Shown in pieces: positions 63,421-64,000 of a DNA stretch of 64,000 nt. The stretch is from Diogma glabrata (Eukaryota > Arthropoda > Insecta > Diptera > Cylindrotomidae), in contig OY856187.1 of NCBI GenBank assembly GCA_963693315.1, forward strand, positions 393,682,820-393,746,819, in the 5' to 3' direction. Within the stretch, counting starts at the first letter, position 1. Every line of letters starts with the position of its first letter. Below the pieces are notes generated by a model. That model did not search any database. It had not been told where the DNA came from and saw only the letters and a list, made by a program, of their open reading frames with translations. The translations under genes and the position numbers were made by a program.

Positions 63421-64000
63421 AGCCCTCCCAAGATATAAACTTGGCTAGTGATATCTCAGTGATTGCCAGTGGTATGAGATATCTCACCTTAGTACACAAC
63501 AGAGACTTAAGTAAGGGAGCTTGTCAGTTGTTACAAGCCTACATAAAAAAATAAAAAAAAAACAAATCGACGAAAACTGATCCGTCACACATGCTGATGT
63601 ATCAAATAAAACTTCTAAAAGTAAATGCTTTAGTAGGCAAACATTTGAAAAACAATCTAGTTTTCGTCTATGTTGAAATCTTGCTTTTGAAATTTTTTAA
63701 AATGTGAGGAACAAGCTTAATCCATTTTTTTACTGCTTCCACATTCACATCGGTCGGCACTTTCACATGACATAATTTTTAAAACAATATTGTGCTTTCA
63801 CCTGAGTTTTGTCAGCCACTTTTTTAGCTTTTTTTAAATTATTGCTCCAGGTAATGTGTAACGTTAGGTGATCTCGCCTGTTTAATCAAAACCATTACTG
63901 CCTCTCATTTTTACAATGTCCAGTTTTTTTAATGCTCAAATTTTTAAAAGATCTTGATTTCGGTATAATTTTTTATATCTGTTTTACAATTGAAGTTAGG
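63421..64000. other. No feature recognised
   Basis: Mixed composition without ORFs. 'agtgatatctcagtgattgccagtggtatgagatatctcac' at 63448-63486 contains a small inverted repeat (gatatctca / tgagatatc). Nothing else stands out. Confidence 0.4.

Overview
This is an AT-rich eukaryotic window, most likely from an insect. The evidence is GT-AG introns of 56-70 bp, a spliced GPR107-family gene with a DREF-type promoter motif (TATCGATA), and a transposon set typical of arthropods: Ty3/Gypsy of CsRn1 and Mag type, mariner relics and MITEs, Penelope-like and CR1/Jockey-like elements. No bacterial gene, rRNA or tRNA gene was found. The species cannot be named from this sequence alone.

Host gene. One complete gene can be read: a GPR107/GPR108-like Golgi seven-TM protein on the minus strand. 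It has ten exons between 25107 and 43636 with consistent phases at every junction (1650 bp of CDS, 549 residues). Eight introns are tiny or small, but intron 2 (13.9 kb) and intron 9 (2.5 kb) are swollen by repeats. Two further coding remnants are not recognised: a terminal-exon candidate at 56703-56826 and a frameshifted stretch at 61100-61437, both on the minus strand.

Layout. 1-1335: two adjacent copies of an interspersed repeat ('family A'), which recurs at 10.2-11.2, 20.8-21.6, 23.1-24.2 and 59.8-61.1 kb. 3.6-5.85 kb: an element with AGGGTTCCGT / ACGGAACCCT ends and an internal ~290-bp tandem array. 6.04-7.62 kb: minisatellites, including an exact 75-bp period, then about 770 bp of (TG)n. 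7.98-10.1 kb: a broken Penelope-like element split by an insertion that contains a 500-bp near-perfect palindrome. 12.6-20.8 kb: a Mag-type Gypsy element bounded by GATAC duplications, with other repeats inserted in its 3' LTR. 29.4-43.4 kb (GPR107 intron 2): a long-TIR MITE, LINE fragments, a 3.5-kb head-to-head array of about 23 units of 148 bp, and a LINE with PHD-type ORF1 and endonuclease/RT ORF2. 43.9-54.4 kb: a decayed Gypsy interrupted by a young 5.9-kb CsRn1-type element with 495-bp LTRs. 54.4-64 kb: retroelement primer-site remnants, MITEs, a mariner relic, a second family A copy and a LINE RT fragment.

Most notable. The CsRn1-type element has open gag and pol. They are joined by an in-frame A AAA AAC slippery heptamer, a 5-nt spacer and a predicted hairpin (-1 frameshifting), together with a tRNA-Trp-like primer site and LTRs with about three differences. 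The nesting order can be reconstructed from target-site duplications and from paralogous empty sites inside the same window. The large asymmetric palindromic array is the least explained structure.
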